DNA of 56,134 nucleotides from assembly GCA_021774075.1 (NCBI GenBank), contig JAJFJK010000001.1, positions 1 to 56,134 of the forward strand, written 5' to 3'. A program made the position numbers and the translations under genes. The first letter of the stretch is position 1; each line of letters starts with the position of its first letter. A model generated the notes under the pieces. It had not been told where the DNA came from. It saw only the letters and a list, made by a program, of their open reading frames with translations, and searched no databases. Below, one piece after another: positions 1 to 7,809 of this stretch. Origin of the DNA: Nitrosomonas sp. Its GTDB lineage: Bacteria; Pseudomonadota; Gammaproteobacteria; Burkholderiales; Nitrosomonadaceae.

Positions 1-219
1 TCTGGACAGTCGAAACTGAGCCATAGATTCTGTAAAATCATTTTGGACACGGTTTGGCACCGAAGATTATGTGGGGTACCGAGGTACCAAGGGCTAGTAT
101 CTAGGAAAAAAGATCAGGCCTTAATCCAGATGGGTGACTGGGAGAAGTTCTTTAAACTGCTCAAGCTGTTCCCTTTGCCGAAACCGCGAATTATGGTGAA
201 TTTATTGTCAACTTAAAGG

Positions 220-337
220 TGAAGCGTGTTGTCGAGGAGCCGTGTGCGTAAATAGTGCCAGCACGGTTCTGTGAAGGGCTTGGTTGCAACTTTTATTGGG
301 TGCGAATCCAATATATTGGAGTGCCGGTCTACTCGAC
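220..337 (+). mobile_element. Probable group II intron 3' end (domains V-VI)
   Basis: Positions 237-269 match a group II intron domain V. An outer helix GAGCCGTG/CACGGTTC (237-244 with 262-269) is followed by a T-G wobble, a two-base CA bulge and an upper helix GCGT/GTGC closed by an AAATA loop. The invariant AGC sits in the lower stem. A weak domain VI-like stretch follows and ends CTACTCGAC near 337, with an A seven bases from the end that could be the branch point. Frame 1 is open from the window edge to 213, ending KPRIMVNLLST, but I do not recognise it as a maturase. The intron body would lie left of the window. Positions 338-568 hold nothing I recognise. Confidence 0.55.
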
Positions 338-568
338 CAGTTAGTACTTGAGAAATGATGCATATTAATTGGCTCTTTCGCCGTTAGTTGTTTGCGATCG
401 CTCAACTTGTTGTAGTTTAACGAAAACATTATTTTCGCAGAATATTAGTTAAGCAATTATTCTAAATGTTGATATTCATATACTCAACAGACCACAATTT
501 TCTTTTCTAAATTGGGATCGTAAGCCCAAACCGGCGTAATTTATCCATCTGAGGTTTAAACACCATTA

Positions 569-892
569 CTAATCGTCATCATGATCGTCATGCCCTTGAT
601 GATTGTCACGCCCTTGATGATCGTCATCATCGTAATAATAATCATCTTCACCATAAAAATCCAAGTGTCTTCCATTGTTCAAAGAATTAGGACATGGCCC
701 TATAGTACTTCCAGTACTTGGACATGGAACATTTTGTACATACTGCTGATAATTCTCACGTGAACGTTTTATTTTTTCCTCATCAGTGTAATCTCCGTTA
801 AGGAGAAACGATTCAGAAGCATAAGTCTCAGATGGTGAGACTAAAAATAAACCTACTATGATAATTAAAGAAAAGTTAAGAACTATTTTCAT
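569..892 (-). CDS. Small exported protein with Asp/His-rich tail, unknown function
   Basis: A protein of about 107 residues that I do not recognise. It begins with a signal peptide (MKIVLNFSLIIIVGLF, then a likely cleavage site after YA), so it is probably periplasmic or secreted. The mature part has two cysteines in repeated PCP/GPCP contexts. It ends in a low-complexity tail of Asp, His, Tyr and Gly (DDYYYDDDDHQGRDNHQGH), which could bind divalent metals; that is inference. The ATG at 892 is chosen over the TTG at 904 because GAAGG sits five bases upstream of the ATG and the signal peptide then starts normally. It is flanked by mobile-element debris and another small exported protein. Confidence 0.55.
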   Translation of the reverse strand: MKIVLNFSLIIIVGLFLVSPSETYASESFLLNGDYTDEEKIKRSRENYQQYVQNVPCPSTGSTIGPCPNSLNNGRHLDFYGEDDYYYDDDDHQGRDNHQGHDDHDDD

Positions 893-1030
893 TATGACCT
901 TCAAGTATTAGAGAAATGATTTTATATTTGCAGTTAATGGGCGAAAGTGGACAAAGGTACTAAATTTTACACTGACCCTAAATATCGAGCCGTTACACAG
1001 AATCCTTTACACCCTCTGTTTGTCCGGTTG

Positions 1031-1327
1031 TTAGACCTGACATCTTTTTGCGCTGCTTGCATAACTGGTTCCTTTCTCCATAGTGATAGTGAGGTCATGA
1101 GCAGTGCTTAGCTGGTTTTCAGGTATCAATGCGGAAGCAGGTACGGAGACCCTATAGGGAGCAACAAGAGATGGCGGTTCAATTTTAATAGGAGGTTTCG
1201 GTTCACCTATAATAGGGGGAAGTGGAACAGGACGAAGTGATCCACCTCTTAAATCAGCAGAAAAAACAGCGGATGACGAAAGAGCGAGTATTACTGCACT
1301 TACTGTAATTAAAAATGTACGTAACAT
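1031..1327 (-). CDS. Small proline-rich exported protein, unknown function
   Basis: 98 residues. A clear signal peptide (hydrophobic stretch about 4-23, cleavage likely after VFSA) is followed by a proline-rich segment with repeated PP and PKPP motifs (about residues 32-55) and a short C-terminal part with one cysteine. It is probably periplasmic or secreted. I do not recognise a family. The ATG at 1327 follows an AGGG stretch on the minus strand. It lies between another small exported gene and an IS remnant, in a gene-poor accessory stretch. It could be a truncated fragment of a longer protein. Confidence 0.45.
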   Translation of the reverse strand: MLRTFLITVSAVILALSSSAVFSADLRGGSLRPVPLPPIIGEPKPPIKIEPPSLVAPYRVSVPASALIPENQLSTAHDLTITMEKGTSYASSAKRCQV

Positions 1328-1708
1328 AGATAACCCTAAATTAGTATAATAAGTGTATAAACTCCGGCTCCGGAATGAGGCTGAAGAAATGCGTGGTATT
1401 TTGAGACAAGTCTAAGGTGTAAATAATTGAATAAATATTGAAAGTTAATGCATCTTATTTGGGCTTCTTTACAAAATGGCAGTTAATCTTAATTTGAAGA
1501 TACTACAAACAATTTGTTTTTGATGTGACTTTTCCCACACTCTTGGTTATATGGGTGAGGTAGTTGACGAAAGCGAGATTAAAGTACGTTAACAATCTCT
1601 AATTCTCATAACTGTTATTGATCACCCCTTTGAAACATCCTATTCTTACGTATAATATATTCTGTTAAAACATGCAGAAACAGTAGATTAGGAATGTGTA
1701 AAAATAAA
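1328..1708. other. AT-rich intergenic region, nothing recognised
   Basis: About 380 bases without a credible reading frame, RNA gene or repeat copy that I can identify. Confidence 0.4.
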
Positions 1709-1732
1709 GCTCAATTATAGAAAGATCTGAAT

Positions 1733-2005
1733 TTTCCCGGTTTTATGGTTAAGTTTGGCACGGAAGCACAATGTGAGGCGGCCTTGGAAGTCGGCCAAGT
1801 GGCAGGATTTTTTTATGCGCTCATTGTGAATATGATTCCTGTTCACGTCTCACAAGAGGCGGTACAAAACGTCAGTGCAACAAGTGCAAGCATCAAACCT
1901 CCCTTAAGTCCGACACCCTTTTTTAATGGCACGAAATTGCCGCTGACAAAATGGTTTCTGGGCATGCATCTGATGACTCAGAGTAAAAGCAGGACAAGTT
2001 TGTAA
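1733..2005 (+). pseudogene. IS1595-family transposase N-terminal remnant, frameshifted
   Basis: The frame starting near 1733 encodes FGTEAQCEAALE, a typical IS1595-type transposase N-terminus. From 1816 the homology moves to another frame, where codons read CAHCEYDSC and then QCNKCKHQTSL. These are the two CxxC knuckles of the family's zinc ribbon. Homology then returns to the first frame as GTKLPLTKWFLGMHLMTQSK and stops at 2005. There are thus at least two frame shifts, and the catalytic DDE domain is missing. A copy of the 143-bp repeat begins five bases after the stop. The uninterrupted 86-codon frame seen here is therefore not a functional protein. Confidence 0.75.
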
Positions 2006-2010
2006 ATATA

Positions 2011-2145
2011 AGGTGCTTCTAAAAATTCAGAGTTTGCCCAAATGCAAGGCGTGAAATAAGCAAGAATAAGGGTCAAATCTATTCACTAACTATATTTTCC
2101 GCAACGCAGCAGTTGGGATGAAATCTGGATTTTTAGAGGTACCCT
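2011..2145 (-). repeat. MITE-like 143-bp repeat, copy A (135 bp, diverged)
   Basis: Inverted relative to copies C, D and E. It has the terminal blocks TGCTTCTAAAAATTCAGAG and ATCTGGATTTTTAGAGGT and the AACTGCTGCGTTGCGG block in complement, but the centre is diverged and shorter. It abuts the IS1595 remnant. The flanks TATA and TGTA no longer give an exact 4-bp duplication. Confidence 0.85.
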
Positions 2146-2299
2146 GTAGATTATGTGTAAGGCTACTTATATCAGGACAGATTTATAAATATCGTAGTTG
2201 GATAGGAAGGCGGGCGTATAAAATAATGGACGACAAGTCTCCACTTTTTCACAACAGATAGTTGAGACTTGACGCGTGTTAATGGTTTGATGTGTCAGC

Positions 2300-2908
2300 T
2301 TAGATGCTGAAAATGATCATATCAGGCGTAATATTAGCTAAGTTGATACCAACCAGTTCTATGGTTGCAGCATTGTTAAGAAATTCAACAGTTACGCCAT
2401 CCGCTGTTTGGTTTGTACCGGTAATGAGTTGCAGGAGATCATCGAGATCCTTAATGCCTGTCTGTGTGGTATCAAAAAGCAGACGATCTTCGGTAATTGA
2501 AAAATCCTTTACTGTGTAGTGTCCAAGCGCATAAAATTCAAAAATATCATTGCCGGATCCACCGGTAAGTTCGTCAAAACCGAACCCTGCACGCAATAAA
2601 TCATTACCGGCGTCGCCAAACAGTTTGTCCTTTTCTTTTTCACCGCCACCACCTTGGCCGTCCAATATATCGTTACCTGGGCCGCCACCTAGTGAGTCAT
2701 TGCCTTCTCCGCCGTTTATAGTGTCATTACCCGCTTCACCTTCTATTCTGTCGTGACCAATTCCGCCTTCTAAAACATTATCTACTTCGTCACCGAAAAT
2801 GAGTAAATCATCTTCATCAAATCCGCCGGAACCAAATCCTTCAAATCCACCATCATCAATGATCCCTGATGAACCGACATTAGGGCGGGGTATTATAGTA
2901 ATTGCCAT
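2300..2908 (-). CDS. Small RTX-type calcium-binding protein
   Basis: 202 residues with glycine/aspartate nonapeptide repeats of the GGxGxDxLx type (for example GEAGNDTINGGEGNDSLGGG and GGSGNDIFEF) between about residues 45 and 125. These form Ca2+-binding beta-rolls in RTX proteins. The C-terminal 75 residues lack repeats and end in hydrophobic residues (DMIIFSI), as expected for the uncleaved type I secretion signal of this family. There is no N-terminal signal peptide. GGAG lies nine bases before the ATG. It has no enzymatic domain, so it may be an adhesin or matrix protein; that is inference. No type I exporter genes are in the window. A Fur-box-like site lies upstream. Confidence 0.8.
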   Translation of the reverse strand: MAITIIPRPNVGSSGIIDDGGFEGFGSGGFDEDDLLIFGDEVDNVLEGGIGHDRIEGEAGNDTINGGEGNDSLGGGPGNDILDGQGGGGEKEKDKLFGDAGNDLLRAGFGFDELTGGSGNDIFEFYALGHYTVKDFSITEDRLLFDTTQTGIKDLDDLLQLITGTNQTADGVTVEFLNNAATIELVGINLANITPDMIIFSI

Positions 2909-2993
2909 TTGTTATCTCCAAATATATTGAATGTTTAACAGATTGAATAATTTTTACAATCATATTTATTTATCTTAAAATGCGAATAAGAAT

Positions 2994-3012
2994 GATAATG
3001 AGAGTTATTCTT
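2994..3012. promoter_or_regulatory. Possible Fur box
   Basis: GATAATGAGAGTTATTCTT matches the 19-base Fur consensus GATAATGATAATCATTATC at 14 positions by my count. It lies 86 bases before the RTX start and 115 bases before the LicD-fusion start, in their shared divergent upstream region. The region is AT-rich, so a chance match is possible. Confidence 0.3.
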
Positions 3013-3126
3013 AATAATATCAAGTTATGAATTAAAATACAAAACTTATTACCTGGTGCTCCGACTACTTGAGTAAAAAATTATTTGCAATATTATGTTG
3101 AATTTCAAATGTAGTAAGTATGGTTT

Positions 3127-4677
3127 ATGGCAAAAAAACTAGAAGAACAATTGCAACGTGCAAGTGCTGACATCCATGCGGGAAAACTGGATGAAGCGGC
3201 TGAACTATTGAATGCACTGAAAGATGAGCACCCATTATCGCCTTCAGTGGCAAGGCTATGGTGCCTGCATGCAAGGAGCACCGGGCAAACAGCAGCGGTG
3301 CAGGACTATGCCGCAAAGATATATGCGCATGTTGAGGGTGACGTTCATAAAGCCCGTTGGGCGCAGATCATGGGAACGGCAAATTTCATTTCATTAAATT
3401 TGGAAGCCGCGCACGCCAATTTCACATGTGCGTTAGAACACCTGATTGCATTAATCAGAACCGGGAAAGTGCCTAAGAATAAAAAGCAACAGAAGACACC
3501 GTCGAATATTGAGAATGTATTTGCTACCGGCAAGGCTGAACAATTATTGTGGGAAACATGTGCAAAATTGGCTGCACATGGCATTCAGGCTTTTCCTTTT
3601 GCTGGCACCTTGCTTGGCATCGTTCGTAATGGCGAATTATTAGCGTTTGATAAGGATTTAGACATTGCGGTATGGATGGAATCCTTAGATGAATGCTGTG
3701 CTGAGTTGGAAAAAAATGGCTGGGTTAAGGTGCAGATGGGTATTGACTACAGTAATTATCGAGACTATGTGCATACGGAGACCGGCATTACCCTTGATAT
3801 ATGTGGTTTGGCACGTAAAAATGCGCAGCAGATAGTAGGGGGGTTCTCATTGCCGGGACGTGCTGAAACGTATCAACGGGTTTCAGTTTTTCCTGCTTTT
3901 GAGTTGATACAGCGTGAAACACCCGCAGGTCAAGTATGGTTTCCACACCACCCTGAAATTATTCTAAACGCGTTTTACGGCGACTGGCGTACACCCAATC
4001 CGCATTGGGATACTGTTGTGTCTGCATTAAATCTTGAGAAATTTACGTTATTGGTGCGTTGTTATGCGTATTATCGTTTAACACATCGCTGGTTATCCGG
4101 AGATCTGGTCAAGGCATGGAGCTATGCCTTGCAAATTGGCTTAAAAGATCCTGATGATGCTTTGGCGTTGCGTAGTCGTCAGTGGCTGGAAAAAACCATG
4201 TTGCGTTTACAGCAGGAAATTCCAGTATGGCCGCAAAATAAGCCACAACGTCGCATATACACGCGCATGGTGGCTGATTTATTTCATCAGGGTCATGTTA
4301 ATTTCTTACGTTTAGCGCGAGCATTGGGCACACACCTAACGGTTTGTGTGGTTTCTGATGAACGCGTACTGGACAATAAAGGCAAGCTGCCTGTTATGAC
4401 ACAAGATGAACGTGTCACCGTTGTTTCCGCTTGCAAGTATGTTGATGCCGTCATAACGGACAGCCCGGTGAATGCAAGCGTGAAATTTATGCAGCAACAT
4501 GGTTTTGATATTTATGCATTCGCCTGCGCTTCAGAAGCAGAGCGCAAGGAGAAATACAAGCAATGTGCGAATTTGCCGTCAAGTATGGTGCTTGAAATCG
4601 ACTATACAATGGGAATTTCAACTTCTGATCTGGTAGAACGGACTTTATACGGCGCAGGCACTAAAGCGTCAGAGTGA
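3127..4677 (+). CDS. LicD-type phosphotransferase / cytidylyltransferase fusion
   Basis: 516 residues in three parts. Residues 1-110 are helical and resemble TPR repeats (HAGKLDEAAELLNA). Residues about 150-300 look like a LicD/fukutin nucleotidyltransferase-fold domain (FAGTLLGIVRNGELLAFD, with acidic DKDLD at 175-179). LicD proteins transfer phosphocholine or a similar phospho-alcohol from a CDP carrier to glycans. Residues about 375-510 are a cytidylyltransferase of the glycerol-3-phosphate/phosphoethanolamine type, with the HxGH signature HQGH at 387-390 and GISTS at 496-500. One chain could thus make and use a CDP-activated alcohol; the substrate is unknown. It is cytoplasmic, with no signal peptide. 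The Shine-Dalgarno sequence is weak. A repeat copy separates it from the next gene. Confidence 0.75.
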   Translation: MAKKLEEQLQRASADIHAGKLDEAAELLNALKDEHPLSPSVARLWCLHARSTGQTAAVQDYAAKIYAHVEGDVHKARWAQIMGTANFISLNLEAAHANFTCALEHLIALIRTGKVPKNKKQQKTPSNIENVFATGKAEQLLWETCAKLAAHGIQAFPFAGTLLGIVRNGELLAFDKDLDIAVWMESLDECCAELEKNGWVKVQMGIDYSNYRDYVHTETGITLDICGLARKNAQQIVGGFSLPGRAETYQRVSVFPAFELIQRETPAGQVWFPHHPEIILNAFYGDWRTPNPHWDTVVSALNLEKFTLLVRCYAYYRLTHRWLSGDLVKAWSYALQIGLKDPDDALALRSRQWLEKTMLRLQQEIPVWPQNKPQRRIYTRMVADLFHQGHVNFLRLARALGTHLTVCVVSDERVLDNKGKLPVMTQDERVTVVSACKYVDAVITDSPVNASVKFMQQHGFDIYAFACASEAERKEKYKQCANLPSSMVLEIDYTMGISTSDLVERTLYGAGTKASE

Positions 4678-4752
4678 AAATACAAGCGAAATTGACAGTC
4701 AACAACTAAACAAGTAAAACTAAAACTACCAGTGTCACTGCGGTGTCACTAC

Positions 4753-4895
4753 AGGGCGCTTCTAAAAATTCAGAGTTCGCCCAAATGCAAGGCGCAGAAA
4801 AAATTTTGCAGCGCAGCATATGTTAGATATGACAGCAATAAATTTTTTCTGTAACACAGCAGTTGGGATGAAATCTGGATTTTTAGAAGTGCCCT
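4753..4895 (-). repeat. MITE-like 143-bp repeat, copy B
   Basis: A full-length copy in the inverse orientation to C, D and E. It is flanked by TACA before GGGC and TACA after GCCC, consistent with a 4-bp target duplication. It lies between the LicD fusion and the glutamine-synthetase-like gene and could fold into a long hairpin in a transcript crossing it. Confidence 0.92.
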
Positions 4896-4952
4896 ACACT
4901 CTGATAGAGTGGCAACATTCAGTGGCGTACACAAACCATTTGAGGCAGTGCC

Positions 4953-6326
4953 ATGCTAAATCCTAGAGAAGTCAAAACTATTGACGATGCTAAAAACATT
5001 ATCAAAGCACGTAACCTCACGCATGTGAAGATGGGCATTTTTGATATTGATGGCGTATTGCGTGGTAAATACATGAGCAAGGATAAGTTTCTTGCGTCGC
5101 TTGAGAATGGCTTTTCCTTCTGTAATGTGGTGCTTGGATGGGATTCAAAAGACCAACTCTACGATAATACCGTCTACACGGGGTGGCACACGGGATATCC
5201 CGATGCTGCTGTACGCATAATCCCGCAAAGTTGTAGAGAGATGCCTTTCGAAGACAATATGCTGTTTTTTATTGGCGAATTCGCTGACGAAGCGGCGGAG
5301 ATTTGTCCGCGTAATTTGTTGAAACGAGTCATCCAACGGGCACAAGATATGGGTTTCGATCCCTTTGCGGCGCTTGAATATGAGTTCTTCATGTTCAACG
5401 AAACACCAGAGAGTGCACGTGAAAAGAACTTTAGAAACCTGGAGACTTGGACGCCGGACTGGTTTGGTTACTCGGTTTTACGCAACTCAGTGCACGCAGA
5501 TTTTATTAAGCAGATTTTGGAGATGTCCGAGGTTATGGATTTTCCGCTCGAAGGCTTTCATGCTGAAACAGGGCCGGGTGTTCTTGAGGCCGCGATTGCA
5601 GTAGACAGCGCCGAAAATGCGGCAGATAAAGGCGCACTTTTTAAGACCTTTATGAAAGTATTGGCGCAACGTAACAATTTAATGGCGACTTTCATGGCCA
5701 AATGGTCGATGGATTATCCGGGCCAGAGTGGACATATCCATGTGTCTTTGCGTAAGCGTGATGGATCTGGTTCAGCCTTTTATGATGCCGACCAAACATA
5801 CGGTATGAGTAAAACCCAGCGTCATTTTCTGGCAGGCCAGCAGCGCCTGATGCCGGAATTTTTATGTCTGATTGCACCCACCATCAACAGCTACACTCGA
5901 TTAGTTCCCGGTGCCTGGGCACCCACGGGTGCGACTTGGGGAGTGGAGAATCGTACGACGGCGTTACGAGTTATTCCGGGAAGCGAAAAATCTCAACGTG
6001 TGGAATACCGCTTGGGTTCCGCCGATGGCAATCCTTATCTGACCTTGGCGGTGGCTTTGGCGTCCGGTTTATATGGCATTGCAAATGAATGGGAGCCGGA
6101 GTCACCAGTAACCGGTAATGCTTATGATCAAACGGTTCCCGCACATCTGACCTTGCCAGCGACACTGTGGGATGCAACGCAGCGTTTTAAAAACTCTGAG
6201 ACAGCACGTGAGCTTTTTGGTGATGAATTTGTAAATCATTATGCCGCAACCAGGGAATGGGAAGAACGCGCATACCGAAAACATGTTTCTGATTGGGAAA
6301 TGGAACGCTACTTCGAGATCATCTAG
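4953..6326 (+). CDS. Glutamine synthetase family ligase (probable gamma-glutamyl-amine/amino-alcohol ligase)
   Basis: 457 residues, cytoplasmic. It shows glutamine synthetase fold motifs: LEYEFFMF (about 141-148, metal-binding glutamates), FHAETGPGVLEAAI (202-215), and GQSGHIHVSL (257-266) with the metal/ATP histidines. It is most like the PuuA/GlnA3-type subfamily, which joins glutamate to amines rather than to ammonia; this is judged from its neighbours and from length below a true GlnA. With the next three genes (gaps of 69, 22 and 58 bases) it probably forms an operon in which an amine is gamma-glutamylated, oxidised twice and released. The substrate is unproven; ethanolamine or another amino alcohol fits the alcohol dehydrogenase. 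A true GlnA is unlikely. Confidence 0.8.
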   Translation: MLNPREVKTIDDAKNIIKARNLTHVKMGIFDIDGVLRGKYMSKDKFLASLENGFSFCNVVLGWDSKDQLYDNTVYTGWHTGYPDAAVRIIPQSCREMPFEDNMLFFIGEFADEAAEICPRNLLKRVIQRAQDMGFDPFAALEYEFFMFNETPESAREKNFRNLETWTPDWFGYSVLRNSVHADFIKQILEMSEVMDFPLEGFHAETGPGVLEAAIAVDSAENAADKGALFKTFMKVLAQRNNLMATFMAKWSMDYPGQSGHIHVSLRKRDGSGSAFYDADQTYGMSKTQRHFLAGQQRLMPEFLCLIAPTINSYTRLVPGAWAPTGATWGVENRTTALRVIPGSEKSQRVEYRLGSADGNPYLTLAVALASGLYGIANEWEPESPVTGNAYDQTVPAHLTLPATLWDATQRFKNSETARELFGDEFVNHYAATREWEERAYRKHVSDWEMERYFEII

Positions 6327-6395
6327 TCCTCTTGTTTGCACAATAATCATGAAGCTAATCTGACCGCCTATTAACAAGACAACAAGAACCGCATT

Positions 6396-7787
6396 ATGAC
6401 CGAAACTCAGAAAACAATTAGTCCGATTGATGGCTCGCTTTATGTTGAGCGCAACTACGCGGATACTGCGCAGATTCACGCCGCTTTGCAACAGGCCGAG
6501 AAGGCACAGGTTGATTGGTGCAAAACTACACTGAGCGAGCGCAAGGCAATATGCAGCCGCGTAGTCGAGACATTTGTTGCCAATAGGGAACAGATTGCAC
6601 ATGAATTATGTTGGCAGATGGGTAGGCCTATCCGTTATACCGCCGGTGAAGTGAATAGTTTTGCTGATCGCGCTCGTTATATGATCTCAGTGGCGGACAA
6701 AGCGCTTGCACCTATTCAAGTAAGCGAAAAAGCGGGTTTTATGCGCTACATAAGCCGTGAACCGGTTGGTGTGGTGTTGGTCATTGCGCCTTGGAATTAT
6801 CCCTTGCACACACCGATTAATACCATTGTCCCCGCGTTATTGGCTGGTAATAGCGTAATTCTTAAACATTCCGCACAAACGCCGCTTTGTGCGGAGCGCA
6901 TCTATGAGGCGTTTCAGGCTGCAGGGCTACCAGAAGGTGTTTTTCAGTACCTGCATATGACTCATGATGCGACTGAAGCGGTTATTCAATCACCGCAGAT
7001 CAACTTTGTTGCCTTCACAGGTTCAGTATCCGTCGGCGCAAGAATTGAAAAAATCGCTGCCGGGCGGTTTATCGGTGTTGGTCTGGAGCTGGGCGGCAAA
7101 GATCCGAGTTATGTGCGTGCGGATGCTAACCTGGGTTATGCGATTGAAAATACGGTCGATGGTGCATACTTTAATTCGGGGCAATCCTGTTGCGGTATTG
7201 AACGGATTTATGTGCATGACTCAATCTATGACGCTTACGTAGAAAAGTTCGTAGCACTCGTTAATAAGTACCAGCTCGGGCGACCTGATAATCTGGATAC
7301 CACATTGGGACCTTTGGTGAATACTGCGGCGGCAACATTTGTGCGTAGTCAAATCAAAGATGCTGTTGAGCAGGGTGGGGTGGCACATATCAACCCTGAA
7401 GATTTTCCCATGGATCAGACAAATACGCCTTATATGGCGCCGCAAGTATTAACTCAAGTCGATCACAGTATGCGAGTGATGACTGAAGAAAGCTTTGGCC
7501 CGGTGGTGGGCATTATGAAGGTGTCATCAGATGAAGAAGCAATAAGGTTGATGAATGATAGCGAATTTGGTTTGACTGCTTCCATTTTTACGCAGGATAT
7601 TGATACCGCCATTACGCTTGGTCAACAGATAAAAACCGGTACTTTTTTTGTCAACCGTTGTGATTATCTGGATCCGGAGCTAGCCTGGACTGGCGTTAAA
7701 AACACCGGGCGCGGTTGTACGTTGTCAAAGTTGGGTTTTGATGCCTTGACCCAACCTAAGTCCTATCATATAAAGATGATTCCGTGA
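6396..7787 (+). CDS. NAD(P)+-dependent aldehyde dehydrogenase
   Basis: 463 residues of the aldehyde dehydrogenase superfamily, oxidising an aldehyde to its acid. Key elements are visible: the substrate/cofactor loop IAPWNYPLH (130-138), FTGS (207-210) of the Rossmann fold, the general base in GLELGGKDP (Glu231), and the catalytic cysteine in NSGQSC (Cys265). Its place between a PuuA-like ligase and an iron alcohol dehydrogenase suggests it acts on a gamma-glutamyl-amino aldehyde, as PuuC does in putrescine degradation. This is contextual inference; the protein alone would only be called a general ALDH. Confidence 0.85.
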   Translation: MTETQKTISPIDGSLYVERNYADTAQIHAALQQAEKAQVDWCKTTLSERKAICSRVVETFVANREQIAHELCWQMGRPIRYTAGEVNSFADRARYMISVADKALAPIQVSEKAGFMRYISREPVGVVLVIAPWNYPLHTPINTIVPALLAGNSVILKHSAQTPLCAERIYEAFQAAGLPEGVFQYLHMTHDATEAVIQSPQINFVAFTGSVSVGARIEKIAAGRFIGVGLELGGKDPSYVRADANLGYAIENTVDGAYFNSGQSCCGIERIYVHDSIYDAYVEKFVALVNKYQLGRPDNLDTTLGPLVNTAAATFVRSQIKDAVEQGGVAHINPEDFPMDQTNTPYMAPQVLTQVDHSMRVMTEESFGPVVGIMKVSSDEEAIRLMNDSEFGLTASIFTQDIDTAITLGQQIKTGTFFVNRCDYLDPELAWTGVKNTGRGCTLSKLGFDALTQPKSYHIKMIP

Positions 7788-7809
7788 GCGTTAGCGTAAG
7801 GGGCGCGAG

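Noticed and set aside
581-763. A hydrophobic 60-codon frame opposite the Asp/His-rich exported protein
   Set aside because: It is the antisense reading of the GAT/CAT-rich tail; runs of Ile and Val arise from the complement of Asp and His codons.
2550-2756. A Pro/Ser-rich frame opposite the RTX repeats
   Set aside because: It is the complement of Gly/Asp repeat codons, and the RTX frame has a good Shine-Dalgarno and family motifs.
6102-6602. A 166-codon minus-strand frame across the GS/ALDH boundary
   Set aside because: It overlaps two strongly supported genes on the opposite strand and shows no family motif.
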